A stretch of 64,000 bases of DNA from Maea johnstoni (lineage: Eukaryota; Annelida; Polychaeta; Spionida; Magelonidae), in contig OZ012688.1 of assembly GCA_963942565.1 (NCBI GenBank), positions 27,721,374 to 27,785,373 of the forward strand, given 5' to 3'. Each line of letters starts with the position of its first letter. Position 1 is the first letter of the stretch. Positions 12,115 to 27,390 of this stretch are shown one piece after another. A model generated the notes under the pieces. It was not told where the DNA came from and made no database searches. It was given only the letters and a program-made list of their open reading frames with translations. The position numbers were made by a program, and so were the translations under genes.

Positions 12115-14290
12115 CTGAGCAAAAAAAACAACAACAGAAATTAAGACAGGTAATACTCTAGCATCCTGTTGTAGTTCAATGGCTTGAAGCATGGAATTTG
12201 CAATACAAACCTCACTTTAAAAGATATTCTCCCATATTAAGGTCTAAATGACATAACTCTAACAAGTATTTCCTTAAAAAATTACTACTCGAAACTAAAA
12301 CGAACTATTTCGGATCTGGTGGATTTGATACCCTATTACCAAACATCATAAAAAATGTTTTGGACAAGAACAATAGATAGTGGTTTTTCAGAAGTTATCT
12401 TGAACATTGATCATTTTTCAGCATGTCAGCATTAATGGAGATGAAAAAAGATTACACCAAAATATGACAAACAGGTTATTCAAAATGCAATATAATTTAC
12501 TAGTGCCATAGGATTCATGGCAATCTGTATAATATAATTCACACAAGCAGAGAGTCTGATATTTATATGCCAGGTGGGGAGGCTGTGTTCTGAATAATCT
12601 TTGCCACCCAGTGCGATGATATCCTATCCCCCCCCCCCCCAAATAAAAAATGATTCCAGAATCTCTACCATATCATGACATTTACCCTTAGTTGAAAGAC
12701 TTCGATTGTTCAATCAGCATTTCTACATTTCTCACCAGCTGCCTGCTCAGAAGCCATTTCATTTATCATGATTGCTATGCATCAGCCTGGCTAACAGTGT
12801 AATAGTAAATCTCTCTCTGCCCCCCCCCCCCCTCCCCCCATTGCACCTCTTCTGATCTCTCTGTTAATTTTTGGCTAGGGAACCAAGATTGTTGTATGCA
12901 TGCGCGGATTGCTTAAATGTCAGTGCCGTTAAAATTATCTTAGATATTTCTATCCAGAGGGGTAAAATTTGCTAAGGCCAAAAAAAAAGTGTTATGTTTG
13001 TGGTTACCCTACTGACCCTGTTTTGACCCCCCTACCGTAAAGTTTTTTTTAAGCTTTTTTGGTTTTAATGCAGGTACACAAAAGAACTGCAGGTACACAA
13101 TTAAGGGACTTGTTTTAAATCTTACAGTACTATAAGGACTAAACTCATATTAGTATTAACTCATATTAGCCCAACAATGATACATATAATCATATATGCC
13201 CAATACAAACTAACTGAATAGCTATATATTGGCACTTCTTATTAAAATACCTGGCAATCAGCAAAAAAAAAATTGAAAAAAAAGCCTAACGTAAGTCTCT
13301 TTTTGGGGGGGTTATGGGGGGTTAACATAACATTTATTTCTTTTGGCCTAAGATCTGCGTGTTGTTTAATTTCCAAGGAGATTATCCCCCAGGGAGTATT
13401 TTTTCCTTTTTATTCTTAACGCCGGAGTCAATTGAGCAGTTATTTTTTCTCCCTATCTCTGATAACTCTGCTACCAGCATGGGTACTGGCTGCAAGCAGG
13501 GTATATCAGTTTATCCCTTCTGTGACCTGTATTATAGCGCGTTGCAGTGGCAATACCTGGGCTTGGAAAACACAAGTATGTTCAGTCAATCAGTGAGAAT
13601 CTGTTTCTGTGGCTTTAATGAGGACCCGGTTTACTGTGACCGCACTGAGCCCAGACCAAAACAAATGTAATTTCAAATTTGGCTACACTGGTCCTCGAAG
13701 GTGAACCTCATGCAGGCAGGCTCTTTGGCCAAACTTCTTTCCTTTCCAAGACAGTGAAGACCCACATAACTCTGGTTACGTGTACCACCGTGACTGTTAG
13801 ATTTATCATGTTGACAACCGTATACCTCTCACACAAAGAATGCACTGATATTCTAGAGGTAGATGAGCTACCAGGTAAATTAAAATTAATGCAAGTTCAT
13901 TCAAGTCAATCATGGACTATGTCGTCAAACTTCACTTTCGGAATATTACACGAATTGTATATTTATTAAATAATTTAGCAAATACTCAAACAATAATGCA
14001 AGCGGCACATTTCTTTTCAACGCGTGGTTGAAACTTTATTATAATTATGACTATTGATGCGTTTGAAACTATGAAGTTTCAGACAATCGTCTAATTTACT
14101 GAGAAGACCCCGATGAAGTTGACCTATTTAGGTTTGTTATGGCTGCGCTGTTCTGAACTTGGTTGACAAGCGGCCACATGTTCACAGTTCCAAAAACACT
14201 GAGATCGATAAAAAGGTGTAAGGCTGTTAAAGAAGAATAAAATCATCTAGAGACTAGTTCTCAATATGTTCCGTTTGAAAAATCACTTAC
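12115..14290. other. First intron of the zinc-finger gene; no gene seen
   Basis: The stretch is AT-rich with two poly-C runs (about 12629-12640 and 12822-12838). Open frames at 13359-13969 have no splice support, no recognisable domain and biased composition, and I do not call them. Confidence 0.6.
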
Positions 14291-14375
14291 CAAAGGTCGA
14301 TTTTCTGTGATGTTCGACTGGGAAACTCGCACGTGTTATTATTCCGAAGCAGCTTGGATGACCATTTTCTATTCC
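14291..14375 (-). other. Non-coding first exon and promoter area of the zinc-finger gene
   Basis: A strong donor (CTTTG|GTAAGTGA) ends at 14291 on the minus strand, and the next exon starts with an acceptor 16 nt before the ATG, so a non-coding leader exon here is the simplest model. Just upstream (minus-strand sense) are an E-box CACGTG at 14375-14380 and an ACGTCA CRE-like site at 14401-14406. The transcription start is not defined, so the outer end of this entry is approximate. Confidence 0.55.
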
Positions 14376-14762
14376 ACGTGACCTCCAATTTGTAAACACG
14401 ACGTCATCAGTCACTTAAAAAATAGATGGCGCCACGAATCACGTCGTGCATATAGCAATAGGCAGATAGGGGGCGGATAGGGCTAGGATCATGTGTGAAA
14501 TGCTATACGCTTTTGTTATTCATCTATGTACAAAGGAATTAAGAAAAAGTCGTGCATCTATTTCAGAAACCGAAACCGACGCTTTACATTTAGTTTTTCC
14601 TTCAGAGCTTTTTGCCGTGTCATTTGATTCAAAAGGTTGATTGAAGATCTTTTTTTTAGTGAAACCCATTATTTGTTCCTATTTGAAACAGTATATTACT
14701 AATGCCCTTATTTTTCCGAAGACAAATAATTACTTTAAATAAGTATGATAGATTTACAATAA

Positions 14763-15130
14763 AGATGATGATGATGAAGGTGAAAATAATAAGAATAACT
14801 AATAATAATGAAACTAATGATAATGATAATAATAACAATTATGAGGATGATGATAATGATGATCGTGATGATGATGATGAAAATGATGATGATGATATAA
14901 TAGTATTATTATTATCATTATTATTATTGATTTGACAAATTTGAGAAAATCTCATCAGGAATGCGATGTCAAAGCAAATCCTTCTGGAATTAGTATCATT
15001 ATTTTTTAATCTATCATTATCATTATTGTAATTATTATTATTATGATTATTATTATTTGTTGTTGTTGTTGTCGTCTCCATCATCATTATCATCATCATC
15101 ATCATCATCATTCTTGTAGTTGTTGTTGTG
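14763..15130. repeat. Trinucleotide-rich low-complexity tract (GAT, AAT, TTG)
   Basis: Alternating GAT, AAT and TTG/ATC runs make short low-complexity open frames on both strands. It lies in the interval between the zinc-finger gene promoter and the LINE. Confidence 0.85.
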
Positions 15131-15745
15131 TTGTTGTGGTGGTCACATATTTACCTATTATTGGCAGGAACAACGACGATAAATAAAAGTCCATCTCACT
15201 CGAGGTGATTGGAGTAAATTAGGTTGAGTTCCTCGTGGCTTGTCTATAATAAGCCAGATAACAATTCGTCTAATAGAGCTCGTCGTAAATATTTGATGCG
15301 TATGGGAATCTCCTTTACTTTTTAGCCACACCGGTCAGCATTCATAGGGGTATTATTGGCCTTCGGTTTGGAGAGATATTGAGATCATGGCAGCTTTTTT
15401 GGTTTTCTGAGGGACTATTTGCGTGTGGTTGTGTGTTTTTTATCTGGGGGTGGGGGTTGTTTTTAATACGCCTGATAGCTTTATACAAGCATTTAAAAAT
15501 ATTTTTTCAACTTCATATCATATGTGGAAATAACATGCCCGTTACAACTTATCTCCCAATATAACATCGCTCAGTTCCCCTATTGGTATTTGAATAGTTT
15601 CTCGATTTCTTGTTTAATGAAATGAATTGAGAGAATGATTTTAATCGAAATTACAGTAAAATTGAAAAAGGACCTACTACAACAGTGTATGTCATATAGT
15701 AGTATGTCACAGACAGACACAGACACACAGACATACACACACACT

Positions 15746-15754
<9 letters not shown>

Positions 15755-15822
<68 letters not shown>
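15755..15822. repeat. (CA)n(TA)n array
   Basis: Interrupted (CA)n runs into about 68 bp of (TA)n, directly followed by the dispersed module at 15823. Confidence 0.95.
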
Positions 15823-18190
<2,368 letters not shown>

Positions 18191-18194
18191 ACAC

Positions 18195-18197
<3 letters not shown>

Positions 18198-18273
<76 letters not shown>
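18198..18273. repeat. (TA)n array plus (TG)n
   Basis: About 76 bp of (TA)n follows the LINE 3' end, then (TG)n to about 18315. Confidence 0.95.
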
Positions 18274-18274
<1 letters not shown>

Positions 18275-18282
18275 TAGTATAA

Positions 18283-18315
<33 letters not shown>

Positions 18316-18679
18316 TGGGATAGGTATAAGTTCATGGCCAAGGTAGGCCAGGTATTGATCTGTGGAAGGCAGATTGGTCCCTGCTGGGATGTAGTGAGTA
18401 AGGCAGTAGCTTGTCTATTATACCATCAGAACACAGCCTTACCTTCACGTGAGGCAAGCTCACGCAACTGCCAGGCGGGAACAACTTTAACCCTTCTACG
18501 CCCCCATAAACAGAGATTACATTGCCTAGGTAATGTACAGCTCTGCCATTAGTTAGCCAGTCATTCAAGTTACCATTCCTGTACTCTGCATTCATGCCAC
18601 TGAAAACATATAGGAGTGTTTATTATTCAAGAAGATGTGATGCAACTGAGCAGTCGTCCTTTGGCCAATGGTAATCTTG

Positions 18680-18985
18680 AAGATGTCTCGAGAAATATGT
18701 ACCTGTATATTATTTGTTGTTTAGTATGCTATCAGTTATAGGGGTTGTTTCTCAATGTTTTCTCTTTTTCTGCTTTTGCAAGATTTTATTTCTTGTGTAA
18801 TAGTAAATAAACAATAAATTTTGATCAAATCCAATGCTCGAGATATGTGTACCTGCATGTTATTTGTTTTCTATTGTGCCATTAAGTATGGGTCTTGTTT
18901 CTCGGTGTTTTCTTTGTCAAAACCTCATTTTCTGTAATTGCATAATTTCATTTCTTGCGGAATAGTAAATAATTATAGCACTTGG
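18680..18985 (+). repeat. Two-copy tandem duplication of about 150 bp
   Basis: Copies beginning TCGAGAAATATGTACCTG (about 18687) and CTCGAGATATGTGTACCTG (about 18837) share the same order of landmarks, ending in AATAGTAAATAA. Both are AT-rich and non-coding. Confidence 0.75.
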
Positions 18986-19259
18986 GCGTGGTATTGTCAA
19001 AACGTTATATATTGACTATGCCAAGTAAAAGGCCGGGTTGCCCAATGCCTTAAGGCCGGGATTCTGCGCAAGGTCTGTTGCTATGGTAACGAAACATTCG
19101 GGAAGAAAAATCAAATAAAAGTATATCATTGAATGTAATGCATCGATAACCTTTCAATTCGTTTGCTTCAAATTTTAAAACGTTCCTTTATGATCATCTG
19201 CCAGTAAAATATTATCATCAGCTTTTGTCTCTAGGGTGTAGTATGATTGACCTATCTAT

Positions 19260-19420
19260 TCTCCACCTGACGTGCGGTGGCGGGCGCCCTGTCTCCGTAC
19301 ATCTTCGCGTGTCCTACCAAAGTAGTACACCCTCAATCCAAAGTTTCGCATCTTGAATTGATTTTTTCTGGATCAACACTAGGCTGTGTGCCTGGCCGTT
19401 AGAGTGTTATTCGCGGCAAG
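19260..19420 (+). promoter_or_regulatory. Probable promoter/5' leader of the scramblase-family gene
   Basis: A locally GC-rich patch (GGTGGCGGGCGCCC near 19274) precedes the start codon, which sits inside a YY1-like CAAGATGGCGAC. YY1 sites overlapping the ATG are common in TATA-less housekeeping promoters. The transcription start cannot be set from sequence. Confidence 0.45.
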
Positions 19421-20199
19421 ATGGCGACCGTTGTGCAGCAGCCGCGGAGATTCAGCTCTCAATATCACGGTAACGACATGTACAGACCAACGAGGCTCCA
19501 TCGGGGCCTGGACGTCCTACGAGGCGAGGATCATCTCAGTATAAACGAAGAACGTGGCTACGGTAAGGTTATGAAATTCACTCATTTTTCCTAGGACAGG
19601 GTTTGGATTTTGGGGTGCACGAACGATAATTCCATATATTTTTCCAGGTGGGAAACCTCACATTGCTGACACTATTTTGCATTAGAGACATTTAGTCTCA
19701 CAGTAGAGGTACTGACTTTAAAAATACAAAACATCATGTTACAAAATAAAATATTTCGTAGTGTGAAGATGATGGTGAAATAAAATGGTTCTTTTGTCCG
19801 AGTAGTTGGATTCTATGAATACTGGTATATACTTTTACACACGGATTGTTCAATGGCAGGATTTTTAAAACTAAAAAGAAAAAAATCCTTGCCAATATAG
19901 CGTTTTTCTTGCAAATCCATTGGTTATTCATTCATAATTCCAATATTTGATATATTTGTCCATCTTTTAGGACTCTATGGATGGAGACAGACCGCCTATA
20001 GAATCGCTGGATCTACGGGCAAGACTCTACTGCACGCCCATGATGGTCAGTATTTCTATGAGTCACCATGTATTCTTATTGTTGTTGCTGATCATGATGT
20101 TTGTTGTTTTCGTTGTTGATATCACTGTTGCTGCTTCTGCTACCAATTCCACCAATACCACCACCACCACCGTTGCTGCTGCTGCTGCTACTACTATTG

Positions 20200-20262
<63 letters not shown>

Positions 20263-20317
20263 GATGAATATATAGTAGTAGGAAAAAGCGTTTGCCAAAC
20301 TCGAGTCAGACAGACTA

Positions 20318-20369
<52 letters not shown>

Positions 20370-20395
20370 GCCGCCGCCGCCGCCGCCGCCGCCGC

Positions 20396-20433
<38 letters not shown>

Positions 20434-23400
20434 AAAGGTGGTCTTACTCCTGTTTTTCAGCTATGATTCCCGCGTCAGATCTGGAGGAGTGCGTGTTGAG
20501 GTACACTGTCATGGACGTCTATGGCAGCGCCGTACTGTTGGCAGAGTTCCTCTGGGACCAGGACTGCACTCTGAGGATATTTCTGCCAGACAAGTCTGTC
20601 TACGAATGCGGCAATTATAAGTAAGTTTTTGTTGAAATACATAGTCTTAGCTTAGTCTAACTGCGAGTAGAAATCATACACTGTCAATGTATTGTTACGT
20701 TGCACTCTTTGGTCTGGTTGCCCACCTGGGACATGTGAGAAAGCTGCCAGTGGTTAGGTGGTGTATTTCGCTGGGTACTCCAGTCTCCTTCACCACATAT
20801 ATACAACTAGCTAGACATGACTTAGCTGCATTATGGCAGAAATAGTGTCGAAAAACGAAATCCAAAAATTGGTCCGGTAGGACAAGCACGTCATAAAATG
20901 AATTTTTTTTTCAAACTTAAAAAGGCTTTTTAATACAAAACCACATAGGAACATGTATACCTTCTTCTAATCGTTTGCATGTTAATAACCTTTTCATGAA
21001 ATTTGAGAATATTTCCAATCAATTCGTTTTCTTTCAGTCTAAACTGTATTTGCAAAATTAGAAATACATGTACTGAGGGAATGTCACAATTGGTGTCTTT
21101 GAACTGATATTTCTAAAATTAATATACTTTATTCTTTAGGATAAAGTGTAAAGATATAGGAGGGAAAGACAAGGAAACATGAAATGGAGAGAATAAACTT
21201 GAATAAGAAAACAGTAAATGTTGCTTACGTTCCATTGATACTTATACCGAGCCAAGCTCGGATAATGGTAATGCACGCCCGACACAGGAGAATACCTACC
21301 TCACTCCTGTCACCACGATGGCCTTCAAAATCCATCGACCAGATTTTCGTACCGGCAGACTAGTGGCGCCACCACGGTACTAGGGAAAATTACAGGAAGT
21401 GACGTCCGACTCCCGCGCGTGAACTGGGTAATCACTGAGCTTTGGTATGCTCATTCCCAGTCCATGTCTTTTGTCGATTCAAACATGAACATGTATATAC
21501 TTTAAATTGCTCCCGAGAGTGGATGAATGGACTTTCGTCAGCTCCCACATAGTACTCTATACAGTCGACAATACAGTTTGTATATTAATCCTGAAATGAC
21601 TATATCTACTCTACTGATGACTCTGCTTACCACCTATTCACCTGTTCATGCGAGGTAGGGACGGGATAGAACTGCAAAAATTCACTAGCATTTGAATATT
21701 TATTTTAATTCTGGTGACTGGAGAAATATATCTAAAGTCTAGATGAAAAATATCGGAGTTGACAGATGACTCGGAGACGAACCGGCCCCATTCAGCATTA
21801 AGTTCAGTTTATAACTTGCCACCGATGGCTTAATTTACCCTCAATCTCAGTGAAACTTGATAAACAAAGATAGTATTTCATGGCGAATTCAATAAATTAA
21901 TTTTTATGAAAAACCGACGATGATTTCAAAAGTTATAGGCCAAAACGCGTGACGGTATAGCACTCGGGAACAAATTAGATCTATATTCAATATAGTGAGA
22001 TCTATTCCTATATTGGGGGAACCTGCCCCAGTTCTATCATAAGGTGTGTTCAACAAGTGAAACGTTGTGTTATGTTTCGGGGACGCTTCAGTGCTGGCAA
22101 TAGGCAAGTTCCGCTACCCCGTGTACGGCTCCGGCTACGGCTAAGGATAGTGCCACGTCACGCAAAGTGATCCATCGTCATCACTTTGCGTGTAGCCTGG
22201 CGCTGCCTGGCGCGGAGCCGATCTCGTGAACCGGCTGAGACACGCTGTAGGCCGTAAGTCCAAAACGGCGCAGCTATTTGAATAAATGTGGAATATTAAA
22301 TTGATAATCCACAAAAACATTGATTGCAACATTGAGTTAAATATGTTAACTCAACATTGACCAAGCGGTTTTAAAAAATTCGCCGTTATTGATATAGAAA
22401 TTTCAAATATAAAAATAGGCTCCGTTTGGCAGAGATGATCGCCACTTGATTTCTTTAATCAGCTACGGCGTAGCCGTAGTCCCGTCGTAGCGGAATTATA
22501 TTTGTACTCACCCGCCTCCGCCTACGGCTCCGTACAAGCTTAGCCGTTCGCGGAGGCGTTTACGACATAGCGGAATCTCTCTAATGTTCAGAGCTTCGCG
22601 CGGCGTCGAAGCCATGCTTCATTATATTATAGTTGTATATGTATTTGTTTTGTTTTGTTCTGTTTATTTCTGATGTGCCTTTCATATGTGTACTATGGTC
22701 AATAAAGATACACTATTACATACATTTCTCACCATATAGATATATAGATTTTAGCTTTATCTTCTCTTATTTGCAGACGCAGTTACCTCGGAACAAGCTT
22801 TCAATTATTTGATAACCACTTCACTCCCGTATTCACCGCCAGGGGGCCATCGTGGGGATGCACGTTTGTTTATGATGTAAGCAAACTCCTCTCTACTCCG
22901 CCAAAAAAGGCCTGAGGATTTTGGATATATTGTTCTAACAGAAGCTTATGCTAGAACACATTTTAAGGAGAAATATCTATCAGAAGCCAAACAACAACTC
23001 TCCTTCAAATATTTTGTGAACTTTAGGTTGATTCCCAAGTTATTTCCAAAAGTATGAGAGTAGCAGGCGATACTTTTTAAAGGAACTCCGAGCTCAGTGT
23101 GAATGGGTCAGATAGTTATTCAAAAGTGCCTCAAAATAAGTTATGTTACTAGTGTGGAAGTTGACTAAATGTACATATCAAAGGCTTTAAATTGTCTGGC
23201 CGAAAAACTAATGGAAAATATCTAGATTGCAGGGTTTCCATGGTCAGATAATTGATATGTCCGGATGAAATCATTCGCTGCAGCAAGGGTATCGCCGGAT
23301 TTTAATGTGAGATAACCTCTTAAAAGTACCTGTATTTCGGTTAGAACACAGGCTACGTTATGAAAGCATTTAATCTATTTATGGGCACTGCGGCCGAAAA

Positions 23401-24385
23401 CAGCCCGGCAACTTTGATGAAATCTTTCAGGCAAAAGCATTCCTAGAAAAAATATTTGGTGGAGAAATGTAAACTAAAACATTACCTACAAATCTACTTC
23501 ACCTATTTTGTACAATCATTCTTATTTCCAAAGTTACTTTCAAAACATGAAAGATTCAGACGACACTTTCATGAGTCGACTACGAAGCATTAATGGGTTA
23601 GTTATGATCACTTTGTGAGTTATACTTCTTAGTAAAGTCAGAATTTGGCGATTTGATAAGTTGCTCAGCACACAGGGCCTTAAGTGCGATATATGCATAA
23701 GAAATTGGGTTGTGCTCTATTATTTTCTTTCCTTCTTTCCCCATATGCTGCTAGTGGCTTATTTTGACAATGCAAATTGACGCAAAAATGCTGAAAATGA
23801 CTGACACCCTGGCATGTGGGTACTCATCTGAGTCGTCAGTGAGAGCTATTCAATGAATACCATTCGACTATAAACCGAATACCTTTATTCAATGAATACC
23901 AACGTGACAGGGTTAAGACGGTTAAGAATCTTTGTGTCCTTGTGCTTTGGACGAAAGTAGCCTTAGCATTGGAAGCGTTAACATTGAAGAATATCTTGTA
24001 TTCCAGATCTACTCGAGTGGAAGACGTGAACGATTGGGTGCCATTATTTTCAGTCGCTCTGATTGTACAAGCTGTCTTTATGGATTAACGACATGCAGTC
24101 TAAATTGTACGTATTCTTTTTATAGTATCATAATATTAATATATGCGCATATTGTGATAATTGAGTTAGTAGTGAAAGTAAACTGTAATCTTCTGAAAGT
24201 AGTGCACCAATTAACATTTCCACGACTCAATATAACTAACTACAAACCGCCTTTATCTAACATCAGTTATCTTAATTTCAGTTCGCACGAATCTTGACAT
24301 TTCAAACAAAGCCCTTTTCCTGGCGATGGTGTTTTACCTAAAAGCAATGGACGCCAAAATGAACAGCAGCTTCAGCGGCATATGA
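19421..24385 (+). CDS. Phospholipid scramblase-family protein, six exons, 226 residues
   Basis: Exons are 19421-19562, 19971-20045, 20461-20620, 22777-22876, 24007-24106 and 24282-24385. All have GT-AG borders and phases that sum to 227 codons ending ATATGA. Segments align in order with human PLSCR1 from memory: RGLDVLRGEDHLSI with the early PGLEYL block, TAYRIAGSTGKTLLHAHDA with the NKYEI...VY strand, VLRYTVMDVYGSAVLLAEF with FTLRIIDNMGQEV, GTSFQLFDNHFTPVFTARGP with the KFTIQN block, and NLDISNKALFLAMVFYLKAM with the C-terminal DLDVKMKAVMIGACFLIDFM helix. The Cys-rich patches used for palmitoylation in vertebrate scramblases are absent, and the Ca-binding loop is diverged. The family moves phospholipids or acts in signalling at membranes; the activity of this member is unproven. 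The start is CAAGATGGCGACC, a YY1-type initiator. Confidence 0.8.
20194..20433. repeat. Compound CTA/CCG/CTG arrays ending 27 bp before an exon
   Basis: (ACT)n at 20194-20263 and 20319-20369, then (GCC)n to about 20398 and (CTG)n to 20433. They lie in intron 2 of the scramblase-family gene, immediately upstream of the exon 3 acceptor at 20460. Confidence 0.93.
20698..20872 (+). mobile_element. SINE-like dispersed repeat, copy 1
   Basis: The copy shares GGCATGTGAGAAAG-type, TTGCCAGTG, TTTCGCCGGGTA and ATGGCAGAAA landmarks with 44456-44630. Partial inverted copies containing CTAACCCnAAGTCACTG occur near 39915, 45852 and 57212. Confidence 0.65.
22108..22575. mobile_element. Candidate inverted-repeat DNA element
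   Basis: TTCCGCTA (22110) is matched by TAGCGGAA at 22488 and 22568, and GGCTACGGCT-type motifs recur in both orientations. Internal hairpin arms CACGCAAAGTGAT / ATCACTTTGCGTG (22159-22171, 22180-22192) have an 8-nt loop. No target duplication could be fixed. Confidence 0.45.
22940..23110 (-). mobile_element. MITE family B copy, partial
   Basis: Read on the minus strand it contains GACCCATTCACAC, GGAAATAACTTGGGAAT, CACAAAATATTTGAAGGAG and a diverged far end. Confidence 0.6.
23369..23600 (-). mobile_element. MITE family B copy
   Basis: This 232-bp copy has TTAA-type ends: minus-strand TAACCCATTAATGCTTCG at one end and GCCCATAAATAGATTAA at the other. It lies in intron 4 of the scramblase-family gene. 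Confidence 0.75.
23743..23965 (+). mobile_element. MITE family A copy
   Basis: Landmarks ATGCTGCTAGTGGC, GGGTACTCATCTGAG, GACAGGGTTAAG and CTTTGGACGAAAGTAGCC are shared with the other family A copies. The copy ends about 40 bp before the acceptor of exon 5 of the scramblase-family gene. Confidence 0.72.
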
Positions 24386-24617
24386 CATACATCAAAAGCA
24401 GGACACATCTTCGTCTGCCGACATTCTTTGTCAATGGGATTACAATGTGAACTCTACGACATTCGACAATGGTCCCAGACTGTGGGGATGGATTGGATGT
24501 CTATAATAATTATGTTCTAGTGGTTTTACCGCCTCTTTGGAGATTATGACAATTCAGAGGCCGAACAGCTGATTTGGGGATTTGCGGGTTAAAGAAAAAT
24601 ACGATCACGTGGTGCCA

Positions 24618-24890
24618 TTAACCCTTTCCCGCTTGGATCCTCATTACACAAATACACGTATCTTGACATCAAAGCAACATTTGGAGAAATATTTGATTGA
24701 AAGTTGATGTTTGTGATCAGTTGAGCCGTCCTTTATGAAAGGATTTTCAAATATAAATCTATCCGATAGGATACGTTCAAAGTGGTTAGACCGGAGATGT
24801 ACATATACGTGGATTGTAAAGCTAACGACAGTACATATCTATACTGTACATATTACATCCCTCCCTAACAGGTTAGTATCAGTGGGTTAA
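24618..24890 (+). mobile_element. Possible MITE with TTAACCC...GGGTTAA ends
   Basis: A 273-bp interval starts TTAACCCTTTCCC and ends CAGTGGGTTAA. Its interior is only loosely like family B. It lies downstream of the scramblase-family stop codon. Confidence 0.4.
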
Positions 24891-25281
24891 CACTATGCAT
24901 GTACCATTTGATCATATCTTGCCTACATATTATCCTTCGCTATTACTAGTTTATATGGTTGAAACCCGCCCTTTCGACAAAAGCTGTTGTACTTTATACG
25001 GCTTTAATTTGGAGTGCTAAAGATTTCGCTTTATAGCCTTGCTGGAGGGTATTTGTGCTACTTTGAATTCAAGCACTCAAACTATATTTATTTCTATTTA
25101 GATATTTATTTGAAGGGTGTTATTTTGGCGCTATCATGGGGAGCGCGAAAAATAGCGAAAATTCGGCTGTAACAATACCTGTTATAGAGTATTGCATTCG
25201 ATCAATTACACACTGTTATCAATAAGACAATATGGCCAATGGCATTCTTTTATATCCTTTTATTCTCATCCAAAGTTCTAG

Positions 25282-25287
25282 AATAAA
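25282..25287 (+). terminator. Possible poly(A) signal of the scramblase-family gene
   Basis: An AATAAA lies about 0.9 kb after the stop codon. Other AT-rich signals could serve equally well. Confidence 0.3.
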
Positions 25288-25707
25288 CCATCAAAATCGA
25301 AATTACAATGTGTCACTATTTTTACATCCAAAAAATCTAAATAGCCCCTTTAACCTGCTGGTCTAAATGGATTCCTACTCAGACGCTGAATTAATTAGCC
25401 ACTTTCCCAATAGAGGGAGCCTGTTGTATCACAACCCAGCAAGGACACTTGATTCTCTGTTGTTTGGGTCCCCTCTTGGTTTCCTCTAGGATGTGCAAGG
25501 AAGGACCAGCTGTGAATTATAGTATGTCTACATAGAGACCCCCAACGGTCACCTAGATGGTAACATAAAGAGTACGAAATTAGTGTTTCATATTTAGAGA
25601 GAACAGAAGAAATACTCAACGCGTCACCAAGACATTTACGTCGAGTGCAAATCGCATAAAACATGGTTTCGTTGCATCCATGCATACCTATACATTTGTG
25701 TGTGTAC

Positions 25708-25819
<112 letters not shown>

Positions 25820-25856
25820 GTGTGTGTGTATGTGTGTGGTTCTAGCAGTTCCCATT

Positions 25857-26035
25857 TGTGCATTAAAGTTTATCGATGATGAGTTGCGGAAGAATCCCAG
25901 CTCTAAAAACGAAATAGCGTAGACTAAATGTTATCAGATCTACAACTATGTGGAGTGCCTCAAGTGAGATTAGGTGTAATGTAGGAGCTATCACCACTTA
26001 CACATTTCTCGAATCAAGTTAAGAGGCTCATTTCG
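25857..26035 (+). repeat. Dispersed 190-bp module, copy 2
   Basis: The sequence from GTGCATTAAAGTTTATCG onward matches 15823-16008 and again follows a (TA)n array. Confidence 0.8.
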
Positions 26036-26182
26036 CATTGTCTGATATATCTCTAGTACATGTATTTATGACCGGCCTCTTCATTCTAGTATCTTTAAAT
26101 TACTTCTACTTATCTGACTCATATATCTAATGCACACCTACCGCAAAGGCCTCAACATGGGGGAGACTAGCCATATATATAT

Positions 26183-26440
26183 CAGGCTGACTTAGGTTTA
26201 TTGTTATGCCACCACCACTACCGGGTAGGTGTGAGGTCTCTCTCAACCTATAGATGGCAGCACAATTTTCAGAAGTTGCAGTTTGAAAGTCAGCCTGGTA
26301 AAAGAGTTGAGGCTAAACATAGATTCCCTCTATAACAAGGATAGCCTGGTTCTCAGGCTGACTTAGATTTAATGTTATGCCGCCACCACTACTGGGTAGA
26401 TGTGATGTCTCTCCCAACCTATAGATGGCAGCACAGTAGG
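26183..26440 (+). repeat. Two direct copies of an 88-bp repeat
   Basis: Copies at about 26183-26272 and 26357-26440 share CAGGCTGACTTAG, ATGTTATGCC and CCTATAGATGGCAGCAC. They are separated by about 80 bp of unrelated sequence. Confidence 0.8.
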
Positions 26441-26589
26441 GAAGGGCCAGATAACACGGACTTGTAGCAAGTCTAGGGGGAGAGGCAAGTGATTCTACAT
26501 ATTCAAAGTCACGACGGGGTCATTTAAGCGCTTGCAGGGTGGCTTGTGGGGATACATTTGTGAAAATTTAATTGTGAAAAAGTCAGGTT

Positions 26590-26995
<406 letters not shown>

Positions 26996-27098
26996 AATTC
27001 TGAATAAAACGATCATGAAATTTGAACGGAACAAAAATGTATGTATGTTTGCATGTATGTATGTATGTGAGTGCATGCATGCATGCATGCATATTTAT

Positions 27099-27390
<292 letters not shown>

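Larger units (their letters stand above)
20621..22776. other. Intron 3 of the scramblase-family gene: repeats only
   Basis: It contains a SINE-like copy (20698-20872), an element-like block with CTACGGC motifs and a hairpin (about 22108-22575), and an AT-rich tail with GGTCAATAAAGA near 22699 that looks like a retroelement 3' end. No exon is seen. Confidence 0.6.

Noticed and set aside
13359-13969. Two adjacent plus-strand open frames in intron 1 of the zinc-finger gene
   Set aside because: No splice sites, domain or homologous look; the length is within chance expectation.
20101-20466. Poly-Leu / poly-Thr / poly-Ala open frames
   Set aside because: They come from CTA/CCG/CTG arrays in an intron. 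Only the last part overlaps a real exon.
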